A stretch of DNA of 64,000 nucleotides from the NCBI RefSeq assembly GCF_035222485.1, contig NC_085923.1:868001-932000 (forward strand). Reading direction: 5' to 3'. The notes beneath the pieces are model-generated. The model was not told the DNA's origin, searched no databases, and was given only the letters and a program-made list of their open reading frames with translations. This document shows, piece by piece, positions 45,119 to 58,159 of this stretch. This DNA comes from Podospora pseudoanserina (taxonomy: Eukaryota; Ascomycota; Sordariomycetes; Sordariales; Podosporaceae). A program made the position numbers and the translations under genes. Numbering within the stretch: the stretch's first letter is position 1; each line of letters opens with the position of its first letter.

Positions 45119-45849
45119 TTTGGGAGGGTGGTTTGAGGTGAAAGGCGGAGATATGAGGGTTGTAGGTAAGGTGAGGTGAGGTGACGAGGTACTAGGTGAG
45201 GCAGTTAGTACGATATTATTATGTAAGTCTAATTCGTGAGTAATTACCTGAGTGAGAGTGATATGTGATAAGATATGCTCACCTCACGTTTTGCTGAAGC
45301 CTGGAGTGTGCGTGAGTGAAGATGAAGTTATTTCGAGATGCCAAGACAGGAAAGCAAAAAGCAATTTTTTTGGTGTTGCTGTTCGTGGGGTACGCGACTT
45401 ATGCAGTATAACCCCTGAATCATGACCCTGAAAAGGTCACTCCCTAACTCACCGCCCCTTGCATATGGTTGGGCCGCTACCTTACGCAATCCCTCTGTGG
45501 CTTGGTTTCTGCCCAGGCGATTACATCAGTGCCAGGCCGCCTGGGAACCCCCCGCCCCCGCAAGCCTTGGAAGGAGTGCAGCATGGAAGCTCCCCTATTT
45601 CCTCCACCTGCCCTGGACATTGAAGCCTACCGTCTAAAAATCACACGATTACGACGACCCTTTCCCCGGCCAAACATAAAACCTGGAACTTCCATTGTTT
45701 GCTAAAGGCGCGCGGCCGTCTCGAGTTTCGTTTGCTTTACTTACTCCTCTTCTTGAGTACCATCTACAAGCATCATCAAGCTATCTTAGAGACACACCAG
45801 TACAGTTACCGCGTACTTCTGCGCGCTTCTCCGAATCCCCCGCATCACC
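45119..45849. promoter_or_regulatory. Divergent promoter region, RING-like gene and fimbrin
   Basis: Includes repeated GGTGAGGTGA-type sequence near 45160-45210 and a pyrimidine-rich leader before the fimbrin ATG at 45850. I see no coding sequence. Specific factor sites cannot be assigned. Confidence 0.35.
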
Positions 45850-48037
45850 ATGAACGTCCTCAAGATCCAGAGGTACGACCAGTCTACCCCCAACAAAGAA
45901 ACACGCGCGCATTGTTTTGCTGCCGGGATTGCCACAAGTTGACATGTAGCTACCTAGGAAATTCCCTCAATTCCAACAGCCCGAGATCTTCTCGTTAGCC
46001 GACGCCTTCCGTAAGCTCGACGTTGACGACAAGGGTTACATTGATGAGGCTACCGCCATCAAGGCCACTCAGACCAGCGAGCGCAAGCCATACGATGTCG
46101 TCCGTCAAGCGCTAAAGGAGGTTGAGCTCGACTCCTCAAGAAGAGTCGAACTGGAGGATTATGTTGGTGTATGTACTCGTCCTCTACTAGCTCGGGGGTA
46201 GCAATGCCGACTCAGCACCATGTCATCTTGCGCCAGGTTGCTGACCCATATTCTCCCACAGCTCATTGCCAAGCTCCGTGATGCTCCCTCCAACTCGCAA
46301 AGGCTTTCCGCCGCTGCCGCCGCCTCGCCAGCTGCTGTGATTTCCCAGAGAACAGGAGGAGGCCACTCTTCCAAGGGCAGCATCAGCGGAACTCAGGGCA
46401 AGATCTTTGTGCAAGGTTCGAACTCTAACATTACCCACACCATCAACGAGGATGAACGCACCGAGTTTACGCGCCACATCAATGCCGTCCTCGCCGGCGA
46501 TCCCGACATTGGCAACCGCCTCCCCTTCCCAACCGACACGTTCGAGATGTTCGACGAGTGCAAGGACGGTTTGGTGCTCGCCAAGCTCATCAACGACAGC
46601 GTTCCAGACACGATCGATGAGCGTGTCCTGAACCGGCCCAAGGGAGCCAAGAAGCTCAACGCCTTCCAGATGACGGAAAACAACAACATCGTCATTGAGT
46701 CAGCAAAGGGCATAGGCTGCTCAGTTGTCAACATTGGTGCCGGGGATATCGCTGAGGTCAGGGAGCATCTCATTCTGGGACTGATTTGGCAGGTTATTCG
46801 CCGGGGTCTGTTGGGCAAGATTGACATCAAGCTCCACCCCGAATTGTACCGTCTGCTTGACGAGGACGAGACTCTGGAGCAGTTCCTCAGACTGCCCCCT
46901 GAGCAGATCCTCCTCCGGTGGTTCAACTACCACCTCAAGGCTGCTAACTGGCCCAACAGGGTTACCAATTTCTCGTCGGATGTCAAGAATGGCGAGAACT
47001 ACACGGTGTTGCTGGCCCAGATTGGCTCTGAGTATGGTTGCACTCGGGCCCCTCTTCAAACTCGGGATTTGCACCAGCGCGCTGAGGAAGTTCTCCAAAA
47101 CGCTGACCTTCTTGGATGCCGCAAGTTCTTGAGCCCTTCTTCGCTTGTTGCCGGTAACCCCAAGCTCAATCTTGCCTTCGTTGCCAACCTGTTCAACACC
47201 CACCCCTGCCTTGACCCAATCACTGAGGAGGAGAAGCTCGAGGTGGAGGACTTTGATGCTGAAGGCGAGCGCGAGGCCCGTGTTTTCACCCTCTGGCTCA
47301 ACAGTTTGGATGTGCAGCCCGCTGTCCAGTCCTTCTTTGACGACCTCCGCGACGGCACCATCCTTCTTCAGGCCTACGACAAGGTTATCAATGGCTCGGT
47401 CAACTGGCGGCACGTCAACAAGCTCCCCGCGCACGGCGGTGAGATGTCGAGATTCAAGGCTGTGGAAAACACCAACTACGCCATTGAGCTCGGCAAGCAA
47501 AACGGCTTCTCGCTTGTTGGCATCCAGGGTGCGGATATCACTGACGGGCAGCGCACTCTAACGCTTGGTCTGGTCTGGCAGCTCATGCGCAAGGATATCA
47601 CTGTTACCCTGAAGGGCCTGGCGCAGCGGTTGGGCAAGCTCGAGATCACCGATTCAGAGATGGTCCAGTGGGCCAACGACATGGTGCGCAAGGGCGGTCG
47701 CACAGGGACCATCCGATCGTTCAAGGACTCTGTCATTGGGTCGGGTGTGTTCTTGCTGGATGTGCTGAATGGTATGAAGAGCAGCTATGTCGACTACGAT
47801 CTTGTCACGCCTGGGCGGAACGACGAGGAGGCGTATCTCAATGCCAAGCTCAGTATCAGTATTGCGAGAAAGATGGGGGCGACGATTTGGCTGGTGCCCG
47901 AGGATATTTGCCAGGTTCGCAGCCGTTTGGTGACGACGTTTATTGGTATGTGTTTCGGTTCTTGATGAACACGATGAAGAAGCTAATGTGGTAAAACTAC
48001 AGGTTCTCTGATGGCAACTCACGAAAAGATGCAGTAG
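45850..48037 (+). CDS. Fimbrin (plastin), actin-bundling protein
   Basis: Cross-links actin filaments in patches, rings and the endocytic collar of hyphal tips; orthologue of yeast Sac6. Exons 45850-45872, 45958-46168, 46262-47945 and 48003-48037 give 650 residues. The 23-nt first exon encodes MNVLKIQ. An EF-hand-like region (FRKLDVDDKGYIDEATAIKA) precedes four calponin-homology domains in two pairs. Landmarks are FDECKDGLVLAKLINDSVPD, LRWFNYHLKAANWPNRVTNF, EREARVFTLWLNSLDVQPAV and MVQWANDMVRKGGRTGTIRS. The last exon ends GSLMATHEKMQ. Only one of the EF-hand loops keeps acidic positions, so calcium control may be weak. Very secure identification. Confidence 0.96.
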
Positions 48038-48861
48038 AATGGAGCATCTTTTCGTTTGTTATAAGTTGGAACTCGACAAAAGGTGGGGAGGCGGGGACAG
48101 GCAAGGTTCTTGGGAAAAGTTGCGACTACGAAAACAAGTCTGTTTTACGGATTCTCAGTCATTTTCCTTTTCTTCATGCCCCGAATTGTTCTGTTTAGGT
48201 AGCACTTTTTGTTGATGGCTTGGGCGTGTGGTTTTATTTACTTTTTCTGCAGAGTAGCCGAGTTATGCGGCGTCTTGAATTCTATCTAGTTGAATCCTTG
48301 AATTGGGGAATGTTCCTGGTCTCATCCGATGTGTTGAGGGGACGGGTCTGAGTGTTGGGTCTGAGATGATGAGTTGGTTCGGCGCCACTGGTGATGGGGA
48401 GCTGAAGGGGTCAAGCGCTAACTTTGCATGCATGACCCAAGGCTGAGTATCGACGGTATAACGACTGGATAGATGAGGTTGTTGGTGAGAACAACAGCCA
48501 CTCTGGTTCCGAGTACCCCCCTTCGTAGACGCTGAGGCAGTGAGTTGAGGGTCATTCTGGAGTTCTGGGTGGAGTCACTCCCGATAAGCGGTGACGGGCG
48601 GCAGATTGAACCCTTGCTCCCCCAAAAGTGCAAAAGGAACAAGGGACCCCGCGACAAGAGAGGGGCACTGCACATTGCATGCGCGACCGGCCGAGACGGT
48701 CTTCTTTTGCCCCACCAAAACTTGAGTCAACGGTGGTTCTCGATCTCTGGAACACGCTTTCCCTTCGACACCTTTTCAACCCATTGACTTTTCTTGTCCT
48801 TTCTGCGCATACTCGAGGACAGGGACGGGACGAAGGAAGGAACAGAAAACTAGTAGTGACA
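48038..48861. promoter_or_regulatory. Fimbrin 3' flank and tyrosyl-tRNA synthetase promoter
   Basis: Non-coding. The last 150 bases before 48862 are CT-rich (leader-like). Nothing else was recognised. Confidence 0.35.
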
Positions 48862-50193
48862 ATGGCGGCCGACAACAGCAACGCGGAACAGAGGTTCGCT
48901 CTCATCAAGGAGAACCTGGCCGAGTTCCTCAATGAGGAGATCATCAAGAAGGTTGTTGATGAAGGGGGCCATCCCAAGATTTACTGGGGTTTGTATTCAC
49001 CTTTCACTTGCATAGTATAGGGGGAACAAGATGGGTTATTGACAGAAAGAAACCAAAATCAGGCACGGCAACCACGGGCCGCCCTCACTGCGGCTACCTC
49101 GTCCCCGCCATCAAGATGGCCCAGTTCCTCGCCGCCGGCTGCGAGCTGACGGTCCTCCTCGCCGACATCCACGGCTTCCTCGACAACCTCAAGGCCCCCC
49201 TCGAGCTGGTAATGCACCGCGCTGAGTTTTACCGCTACACCATCTCCACCCTCCTCGGCGCCGTCGGCGTCTCGACCGAGAAGCTCAAGATTGTGCTCGG
49301 GTCGTCGTACCAAAAGTCGGCCGAGTACGTCATGGATGTGTACAAGATGGCCTCGATCATTTCGGAGCATGACGCGAAAAAGGCGGGCGCGGAGATTGTC
49401 AAGCAGACGGATAACGCGCCGCTGAGTGGGCTGCTGTACCCGATTTTGCAGGTGCTGGATGAGCAGTATCTTGATGTGGATGCGCAGTTTGGTGGGGTCG
49501 ATCAGAGAAAGTTGTTTATTGCTGCGAAGGAGTGGTTGCCCAAGTTGGGTTACAAGGAGAGGGCGCATTTGATGAACCCGATGGTGCCTGGTTTGCATGG
49601 GGGGAAGATGAGCTCGAGTGATCCGGATAGCAAGATTGACTTGTTGGACTCGCCAGAGACGGTGGCTAAGAAGATCAAGAAGGCGCATGCGGCGCCGCAG
49701 GTGACGGAGGATAATGGGTTGTTGGCTTTTATTGAGTATGTGCTGCTGCCGGCGAGCGGGTTGAGGGGGAAGAAGGAGTTCAAGGTGGAGAGGGAGAGGG
49801 ATGGGTTGGAGACGTTGGTTTATGAGGATATTGAGAAGATTAGGGAGGATTACAAGAATGATATCGTGAGTGTTTTCCGCTGTGATGAGTGAGATAGGAA
49901 TGGGGGCGGGTGCTAACATTTGGTGACAGTTGACGCCACAATTGATCAAGCCTGCGATCACAAGAGACTTGAACGCTCTTTTGGCACCTATCCAGGAGGC
50001 GTTCAAGAACAACAAGGAGTGGCAGGAGATTGCCGAGAAGGCCTACCCTCCTCCACCTAAGAAGGAGAAGAAGGTCAAGAACAAGGGGACACGCTACCCC
50101 GGCGGTGGCAAGCCTGAGGAGAAGGCGTTGCCAGTGAGGACAAACGGTGATGCGCCTGCGGAAGCTACGGAGGCTGCTCCATCTGCTCAATAG
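48862..50193 (+). CDS. Tyrosyl-tRNA synthetase, cytosolic
   Basis: Class I synthetase charging tRNA-Tyr. Exons 48862-48988, 49063-49865 and 49930-50193 give 397 residues, as in yeast Tys1. It starts MAADNSNAEQRFALIKENLA in a good context (GACAATGGC). The HIGH-type motif is GRPHCGYLVP. The tyrosine pocket and connecting fold follow (LLADIHGFLDNLKAPLELV; YPILQVLDEQYLDVDAQFGG; VDQRKLF). The KMSKS-type loop reads GGKMSSSDPDSKIDLLD. The Lys-rich tail (PPPKKEKKVKNKGTRYPGGG then KPEEKALPVRTNG) is a fungal-type extension likely to aid tRNA binding. There is no mitochondrial presequence, so it is cytosolic. This branch differs from the Neurospora CYT-18 mitochondrial enzyme. Confidence 0.96.
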
Positions 50194-51109
50194 CTTACCT
50201 TTTGAGGTGTTGGGTTGGTGCTTGGGTCAGCGTAGGAAAAGGCGTTGTGTGCAGTCGGAATGGGTAGAAAACGTTTAGATACATGCTCTTCTAACATTGC
50301 CTGCGGGGTGTTTGCTGTTTTGCTCATGAATGGTATGAAAAGGGCAATGGAAACAATTCTGATCTCACAAAGAACTCTTCGAGAAATGTCTCAATCGAGG
50401 ACACCACATCCCTGGTTCCGATGTGGGACGAAGGTCGAGGTTGAGGGAGTGAAGGGAACAGCACCCTAACCCTTGTTGGTTGCTATGTGCTCTTTGACCT
50501 GTTGCCGGCATTCCGACGGCGGACGTTACACCTGGGCCCGGCCCCACGCCACCCGGGTGTTGGGCATTCCTCCACCTCCGTATCCGTCTCTTTTCCCTCT
50601 TTTGCCTTTGAGACAATGTCTCTTAGCCACGCTCACATGGTTCCGCCCGATCCGGGGCGGACTGTTGCATGTTTTTGGCACCGGTGAATCCGTGAAACAA
50701 TAGGTATAGGAACACAAGACAGAAATAGAATGAAATGTGTTGTTGCATCGCATCATACAGACCACGAGAGGTGTTTATATAATACGAACCGAAGGATGTA
50801 GAAATGTGCTTATATGTCGGGTTGCCACACGACGTCTTCCGGGCTGGCGGCTGCCTTGCCTTATAAGCTGATATATACATATACATGCAGGCCTTTTTTT
50901 TCTTGCTTGCGCAAGCAGAGCAGATCAAATCTCAGATGCAACTCTACCATGTCATGGTGGGCATCGCCCTGCTGATCACGTCGCCTCATCATTCTCACAT
51001 CATTTATTTCTGGAATGAGTTTCGAGGGATTTGGGGGGAGTTTTTGGATGCGTTGTATGCGCAGCAGGTGACTTTTTAAGAAATCAAGTTTGCTGATTAT
51101 CAGATTGCA
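50194..51109. other. Intergenic, nothing recognised
   Basis: TyrRS 3' flank and the promoter of the acyltransferase gene. No supported gene, RNA or repeat. Confidence 0.35.
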
Positions 51110-52979
51110 ATGGCGGTGCTAGCCAACGGTGAGGATAACGGTGCGATGGATTCGACGGTGGCATTCAACGGCTTTCATTATGGCCGTAACTCGGGGTCGG
51201 AGGCGGCTCGGCCGGGGATATCGTCGATTGAGAGCTCGACTACTACGAGTGAGGAGGAGTTTGGGACGGATTTATCGCTTTCGAGGCAGAAGACAGTTGC
51301 TGCGCAGTCTTGTCGCGGTGACTACCAGCCGTCGACACCACCATCGTCGTTTTCTCAACCAACACCATCGACGCCACCCCTCACACCTAAGTCTACTACA
51401 CCTGTTGTCAAATCAGAGCAAAATAAGAGGAAACACCATCACCTTCACCACCACAAACAATTCACCACCCCGATCTTCACTCCCTCGTTGACAACATTTG
51501 ACCGGCACAATCCCCTCGCCACCTCCTCCCCGTTCTTCGGATTTTACACCCTGTTTTGGATGTCTGTTTTTTTGTTCGTGGTCAAGATTGGGGCGGATAA
51601 CTGGAGGGAATATGGCAATGTGCTTGGGACGCACGAGATTCTGTCGACGATGTTTGCTCCTGGGAAGGAGGTAGTGGTGTTGGGTCTGGCGGACGGGGTG
51701 ATGTGTGGGTTGACTGGGGTTGGGTTGTTTATACAACGGGGGTTGGTGTTGAGGGGGGGGGTGAATTGGGATGGGTCCGGGTGGGTGGTTCAGCATGTTT
51801 GGCAGACGGGGTTTATGGCTGGGGTGGTGGGTTTTACTCTTTGGAGGGGGTGGCCGTGGACGCATACGGTTTTTTTTGTTATGCATGGGGTTGTGATGGT
51901 GATGAAGATGCATAGTTTTGGGTTTTATAATGGGTATTTGTCTGGGTTGTGGAAGAGGAGGGAGGGGTTGAAGGGGAGGGTGGAGAGGTTGGAAAAGGGG
52001 GTGATAACTGAGGGAGTTGCCAGCTCTGTTGAGAAGGCGGATAACACCGCAACAACAACAACTCTAAGACGGCATGGGGAAGGGGAAGAAACTGATATGC
52101 TCAAGGAAGTCAACATGCTCAAAAGTGAAATCGAGGCTCTTACTGAGGAGCTCAAGGGCAAGGCAACAGATCCGTCGAGGGCATACCCAAATAACCTCAC
52201 CGTCTGGAACCACTACGAGTACATTGTCTTCCCGACGGTGGTCTACGAACTCGAATACCCCCGCTCCAACAAAATCAACGTCTACTACGCCCTCGAGAAA
52301 CTGGTCGCCTGCTTCGGCATCATCTTTGTCATGATCATGATCTCCCAGGCCTTTATCTACCCGGTCGTGATGCAGACTGTGGAGATGAAGGCGCAGAACA
52401 TGCCCCTGGCCAAACGGTTCAAGCAGTTTCCCTGGATGCTGCTGGACCTGATCTTCCCGTTCATGATGGAGTACCTGCTGGTGTGGTATCTGATCTGGGA
52501 GACCATCTTGAACTTTTTGGCCGAGATCACGTACTTTGCCGACAGGAGCTTCTATGATGCGTGGTGGAACTGTGTGAGCTGGGATCAGTTTGCTAGGGAC
52601 TGGAACAGGCCGGTGCATAATTTCTTGCTAAGGCATGTTTATCATAGCTCCATCTCGACGTTCAAGGTCAACAGGCATACGGCGACGCTGATTACGTTTG
52701 GGCTGTCGGCTTGTGTGCATGAGCTGGTGATGTGGTGTATTTTTAAGAAGTTGAGGGGGTACTTGTTGGTGTTGCAGATGTGCCAGTTGCCGGTGAGTCT
52801 TTTCTGTTCATTACCCCTTACTTAATTATGGGCTTGGTGCTGATGAGATGTGTGTATAGTTGGTGAGGTTGAGTAGGACCAGATGGCTCAAGAATAGAGC
52901 AACGCTTGGGAATATGATATTCTGGCTGGGGATATTCACTGGGCCGAGTGTGCTGTGTAGTCTGTATCTAATTCTGTAA
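51110..52979 (+). CDS. Sterol O-acyltransferase (ACAT/ARE type, MBOAT family)
   Basis: Endoplasmic-reticulum enzyme that esterifies ergosterol with acyl-CoA for lipid-droplet storage. Exons 51110-52792 and 52860-52979 give 600 residues. The N-terminal about 130 residues are disordered and Ser/Thr/Pro-rich, with a His-rich patch (KRKHHHLHHHKQF). Several membrane spans follow (FFGFYTLFWMSVFLFVVKI; LVACFGIIFVMIMISQAFIY). The ACAT signatures are intact: FYDAWWNCVSWDQFARDWN (the FYxDWWN motif) and SACVHELVMW with the catalytic His. The short second exon supplies the last span (GNMIFWLGIFTGPSVLCSLY). A diacylglycerol acyltransferase is less likely given the FYxDWWN spacing. Confidence 0.92.
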
Positions 52980-53553
52980 ATTTGTTTATGTCAGCAGCAA
53001 TGGAATCATTAGTAGAGAGAGTTGTTTGCGGTTGTTCCTTTGTCCATGTCTCCATGTCTGTCCTCGACTCGATCTGCTTTGAGTGTCGGTGCAGGGAAGT
53101 TGTGAATAAAAAGGCTTGGCTGACACAGCTTCACAGTGTGCCCCACCCAATCAGGAGCGTGGAAGTAGTGGGCCCTTTCTAGCTTTCAAGTCCGCATCGG
53201 GGGCCTTGCCTTTCCACTTTCAACGTTGCCATTCTCCGACATCTCGTCACCGCCAAACACCAACCTTCATCAACTCCCCAGAGCAGAGCAACTTCACCTG
53301 TCAGAGGTGCCCATACCAGACATTCAAAAGACGGTCACTGGATATCTTTCCAAGACCACACGGACCACCCCGACATCACTGATACTCTGGGAGAGCTGAA
53401 GCTAGCCAGCCGTTGCGCTGTCCCGTTACCCACCTGTCTAAATTTTTCTCAGGCTCCTTCTCGCTCCCAATAACACCATCAGCACCACCACCTGTGTGGC
53501 AGCTATTTCCATCGCGTCTCCCCTCTCCCACCGACTTGCCATCAACCGCCATC
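52980..53553. other. Acyltransferase 3' flank and srp1-like promoter
   Basis: Non-coding, with a CT-rich leader toward 53553. Nothing else was recognised. Confidence 0.35.
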
Positions 53554-54876
53554 ATGTCTCGCAACGGCACTACCCTCTACGTGACCGGTTTCAGCCACGG
53601 AACTCGCGCGCGCGACCTCGCGTACGAATTCGAGCGGTACGTCTAACTCAACTCAGCACCCAACCACCACCACCAGAACGCGGCGATGGCTCGATCACCA
53701 GCTTCGAGCTCGGTCCTCGAATCCTACCTACCTCCCTCCCCCTATCGTCATCGTTCCTCGTTCCTCGTTCCTCGTCCCCCTTTATCCGCCCTCCTCCTCC
53801 TCCTGCAATGCCTTCCGTCGTCGGGCTAGCCTCCCCCCTTTCGCCCTCGCTGCGTACCCTTTCCACCCACCTAGCTACCTCCCGTCGTCGGCATGCTCGC
53901 TGCCCTCAGTCGCGCTCTTCTCGCTCTCGCACCTCCGCGCCCTCGTACTTCCTCCCTTCGATCGAGCGGTCGGCGATGACTTCAATATGAACATCTCTCT
54001 CCTTTGTCATTTTTGGGCGAGTCTTCCTGCTAGGTCGCAGATATCCTCAGAGCTTGAATTGCGCGCAGCCAGCGAATTCCTTTGATGCTTTTGTCTCACA
54101 ATCCGCTGGTGGTAACCAAATGCTGACACGAATCAACATGTAGATATGGCCGTCTGGTCCGTTGTGACATTCCGGCTCCTCGCTCTGCCTCCAGCAGACT
54201 GTACGTATGATTCACTCCTTCGAACGACGTGTCTGTTGCTAACACTTTCTCAGCTTCGCTTTCGTCGAGTACGAGGACCGCCGTGACGCGGACGACGCGT
54301 ATCATGATATGCACAACAAGCGCATTGGCCGTGATGACATCTTGAAGATTGAGGTATGTTCTCCTACCATGTGTCGGCAAGAATACAGGAGGTTAATATG
54401 GTTCACAGTGGGCTCGCACTCCCCCCTCTGCTTCGTGGAGATTCGACCGCAACGAGCGTGATGGCCGCCCTCGCCGTTCTTCTCCCCGCCGCCGCTCTCC
54501 CAGTCCTAGACGCAGCACCCGTGACTACTCCCCCAGAAAGGATGACCGTCGGGAGCGTGATCGCGATAGAGACTACGACCGCGACCGTCGTGACACCCGT
54601 GATCGTTCTCGCAGCCCTGATCGGTGAGCTCCCATATCCTTGTGTCAAAAGTTCTGTTTAGTATGCTGACCTGGAACCTTGTAGTGAGCGGGATCGTGAT
54701 GTCAAGGAAGACCGCGACCGTGAAGACCGTGACCGCCGCGAGAATGGCACTAACGGTGATGACAGAAAAGGTACGTCTAGTTGTTGGTTTTATATGGCAA
54801 CCCTTTATCTAACAATTCAGCAGCCCTGGACAGCCCTGAACGTGCCGCCCACGACGATCTCGATATTGCCGAATAA
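53554..54876 (+). CDS. srp1: SR-type RNA-binding protein, Srp1-like
   Basis: RNA-recognition-motif protein with an Arg/Asp/Ser-rich tail, related to fission-yeast pre-mRNA splicing factor Srp1. Six exons fit: 53554-53636, 54144-54200, 54254-54353, 54409-54623, 54685-54770 and 54821-54876 (198 residues). The RRM has RNP2 TLYVTGFSHGTRARDLAYEF, YGRLVRCDIPAPRSASSRLF and RNP1 AFVEYEDRRDADDAYHDMHN. The tail reads RPRRSSPRRRSPSPRRSTRD, then repeated RD/RE units, ending LDSPERAAHDDLDIAE. The first intron is 507 nt, ten times the usual length here and placed in RRM codons. Long introns in SR-protein genes often take part in autoregulated splicing, which is inference here. Confidence 0.92.
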
Positions 54877-56891
54877 AGGCGTCGATTCTAGATTGCAGTT
54901 GATGTGACGGTCACTATCTCTCTTACCACCCTCTAGGGTTCTGGCAGTAAGACTGTTAATTTGCATCGCTTTCTTTTTCTTTGCCATTTTCGGTGGACAA
55001 CTGATGCCAAGCACGTCAAAGTGCTTGCCTTGACAAAAACGGTGTTTCTTTTAGTTTTCGAGTCGGGGACAGAGGCCGAAAGCCCATCATATAATAAACA
55101 AACTCCCAGTCAGGGAAGCGAACGGATACGGTATTCTAAGAACGATTCGGTAGACGTCTGCCTTGCCATGTCTTTTTTGTTTTCTGTCTCAATGTGTTTC
55201 AGGAGGGGGCTTGAGGAAAAGTAAATAGATAGTAGTAGTAGCGGTAACAATAACAGGACAATTGCTTGGTTCAGAATACCCCGTCCAGCATAAGCCCCCA
55301 CAATTTCACATCATGCTTGAGCCCCTAGCAATGCACACACTCAACTCCGCCACTCTAGAGCCTCACCAGATCACCAGACACTTCGCCTTATGAGCACCTG
55401 ATCACAAGACAAACAACACAACCTCGCTAAGAATACCGCTCTAATTGAAACTGAAAACGCCTCATGATTGCAATGCAGATAACACTCAGCTCGGGGTCAG
55501 GGAATGCAACCTGCAGCGGGTTCCTGACACTATCTGCAATATCTATCATCTTATGTCTGGACGCAGTAGATCTGTGCCTGGGTCTACCGAATTCCCCGAT
55601 GTTCTCCGTATCAACCCGACAGCAATGCCGCCATTGGTATAACCATTGGCACCACAAATGACCTGCGTTAGTTGGAGAAGCAAGTGGGGGGTTTGGCTAC
55701 AATTTCCAGACAATCAGATCACCAAACGTTGATGCGTGGGGCCAACGGTTACCAACGGACAGGTACCAAGAGAGCTGTTTTGATGTTTTTCCTAGTGGAG
55801 GGGGTTTCGTTGAAACGATACATAGTTTGAAAGCAGCTCCTATTTGAGACTAGGCGATCTGTCTAAAGGAGACATCACATGTCCTATAGACAGACGGGCT
55901 TATGACGGGAAGGGTCACCTAGTGAGGGGAGGCGGTCAGCAAGGTACCCGGCGGTAAACGCCCACCGTAGCACTGGGGTCGTTAGAGGGCTATCGAGATC
56001 CGATGGAGGGGCACAGGTCTCAGGATGACCATCTGCGCAGCGCTGATGATGCCTGTCCCTCAGCCCTATTTGATGGCTGTGGAAGAGGACTGACTGTGTA
56101 CGGAGTATGGTCACCGGACAGTGCTCAGCTCAGCTGTGTCAAGCAGTGAAACATGTGAGCATAGGTATCAAGATGCTGAAGAAGTCAAAAGCGTAGGTCT
56201 TGGCAGCTTTGCCCTGTTTGAAATTTTCGTCATCCGGGTGCGATGCCGAGCGCAACAAGCAACCACAGCAAGCCACTCAACTGCCAATCTGCCTGTCTCC
56301 ACACACCGGGAGCCACGGTCCCTTCCTCTAAAAGCTTCCATCTCCTTTCCTGGGACCAGGAACAAATGCACAACTTCAAAAGTGCATCTCTTGCACACAC
56401 TGCACGCACCCCTCGACCTCGAATCCACAAGCTAACCCGTTGCCGCCGAATTCCTATCAGCCTCAGCCCAACAAAGGCGCCCCCCTATGCGACAAGGGAA
56501 CCGCACGAGCGACCGTTCTCCTCGACATGTCTATCTCTCTCGCATCTGAACCCTAGCTTGTTTTCTTTTTCCCCTACCTTTCCTTGCTGGCCGAATATCG
56601 ACGAGATTGTTTCAATTGGGGGGACATTGCAGTTCTTTGGCGAACATTGATTGCCCTTTTGTGACACCGTCTTACACCTGGAATGCGCGCAGGAACAGCC
56701 TCCTGGAAACGCAACACTTCACGAATTCACTTTCTGCCTCTTTTTGCGACGACGACGACGACGAAGAAGAAGGTTCACCACACACACACGCAATAGACTT
56801 TTGTGGGGCAACCATCATTAAGAGCAACCTACCGGGATAGAGATTTCCTTTTTGCTCTGGAGCTTGTCTCCGTTGAGATTTTCCTTTCAAA
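54877..56891. other. 2 kb intergenic region
   Basis: The longest gene-free stretch in the conserved block. The right-hand 600 bases are pyrimidine-rich and are probably promoter and 5' leader of the carrier gene. Simple repeats GACGACGACG and CACACACAC lie near 56750-56790. No RNA gene or transposon end was found. The open frames are short and not protein-like. Confidence 0.4.
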
Positions 56892-58159
56892 ATGTCGGCG
56901 CAACAGTCTCACACACCCCAAAACGCGAGAGCAGAAACACAAACCGAGACCAACACCCCCACCAGGTCAACAACTGTTGCTACGATGGCGCCACCACCAC
57001 CAGATCAGCTCGGCCCGACGACCTACGTTCGTTCGTTCATCTCACAACCAGTAACGGCTGCTTTCATGGCTGGCGGAGTGGCGGGTGCTGTGTCGAGAAC
57101 GGTGGTGTCACCTCTCGAGCGCCTCAAGATTCTGTTCCAGGTCCAGAGCGCGGGGAGGGACGCATACAAGCTCAGTGTGGGCAAAGCGTTGATAAAGATG
57201 TGGAAGGAGGAGGGCTGGCGCGGGTTTATGAGAGGCAATGGCACGAACTGCATCCGCATCGTGCCCTACTCGGCCGTCCAGTTTGGGAGCTATAATTTCT
57301 ATAAGAGGGTATGTTTGCATTTCGTGGAGGGTCTTGCTGCTTGTGGGAGCTCGGTTGCTGACCGGATGGTGTATTGCAGAGGTTCTTCGAGAGACATCCC
57401 GACGACAGCCTGACGCCCCTGTCCCGCCTGACGTGCGGTGGCATTGCTGGTATTACCTCTGTTACTGTTACCTACCCGCTCGACATCGTGCGAACAAGAC
57501 TCTCGATTCAGTCCGCGTCCTTTGCCGAGCTGGGGGAAAGACCAAAAAAGCTTCCGGGCATGTGGCAGACCATGGCGGTTATGTACAAGACTGAGGGTGG
57601 ATTTCCTGCCTTGTACAGGGGTATCGTTCCGACGGTGGCTGGTGTTGCGCCATACGTATGTGGTTTTTTCCGTTGGAAGCTGAGAAGGGGACGAAGTGTG
57701 AAAGCTAACCATTTTGGCAGGTCGGTCTGAACTTCATGGTCTATGAATATGTCCGGCAATACTTGACACTGGAAGGCGAGCAGAACCCCAGCCATGTTAG
57801 GAAACTGGCCGCTGGTGCGATCTCTGGCGCCGTTGCGCAGACATGCACATACCCATTGTAAGTTTGAGTGGCAAGCGTGTATGTGTTAAGGTTGAAGACG
57901 AAAACTGACCACAGCCAGCGATGTACTGCGGCGCCGCTTCCAAATCAACACCATGTCCGGGATGGGCTACCAGTACAAGTCTATCACAGACGCCGTTCGC
58001 GTCATTGTTACCGAGGAAGGTCTGAGAGGCCTCTACAAGGGGATCGTTCCAAATCTCCTCAAGGTTGCCCCGAGTATGGCGTCCAGCTGGCTCAGTTTCG
58101 AGATTTGCCGTGACTTTTTTGTCAGCCTGAAGCCGGAAGAGGAGCCATTGCTGAGGTGA
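56892..58159 (+). CDS. Mitochondrial carrier protein, YPR011c-like
   Basis: Six-helix inner-membrane transporter of the SLC25 family. Exons 56892-57308, 57380-57655, 57721-57857 and 57919-58159 give 356 residues. Three repeats each carry the carrier signature: SPLERLKILFQVQS, YPLDIVRTRLSIQS and YPFDVLRRRFQINT (the last spans an intron). The opening ISQPVTAAFMAGGVAGAVSR and FMRGNGTNCIRIVPYSAVQF match yeast YPR011c, which moves adenosine 5'-phosphosulphate and PAPS, better than other carriers. The substrate is inferred from that likeness. The roughly 55-residue N-terminal extension is Thr/Gln-rich and lacks EF-hands. A long 5' leader may be present. Confidence 0.9.

Noticed and set aside
49059-50015. 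318-codon minus-strand open frame
   Set aside because: Antisense to tyrosyl-tRNA synthetase exons, with no recognisable protein features.
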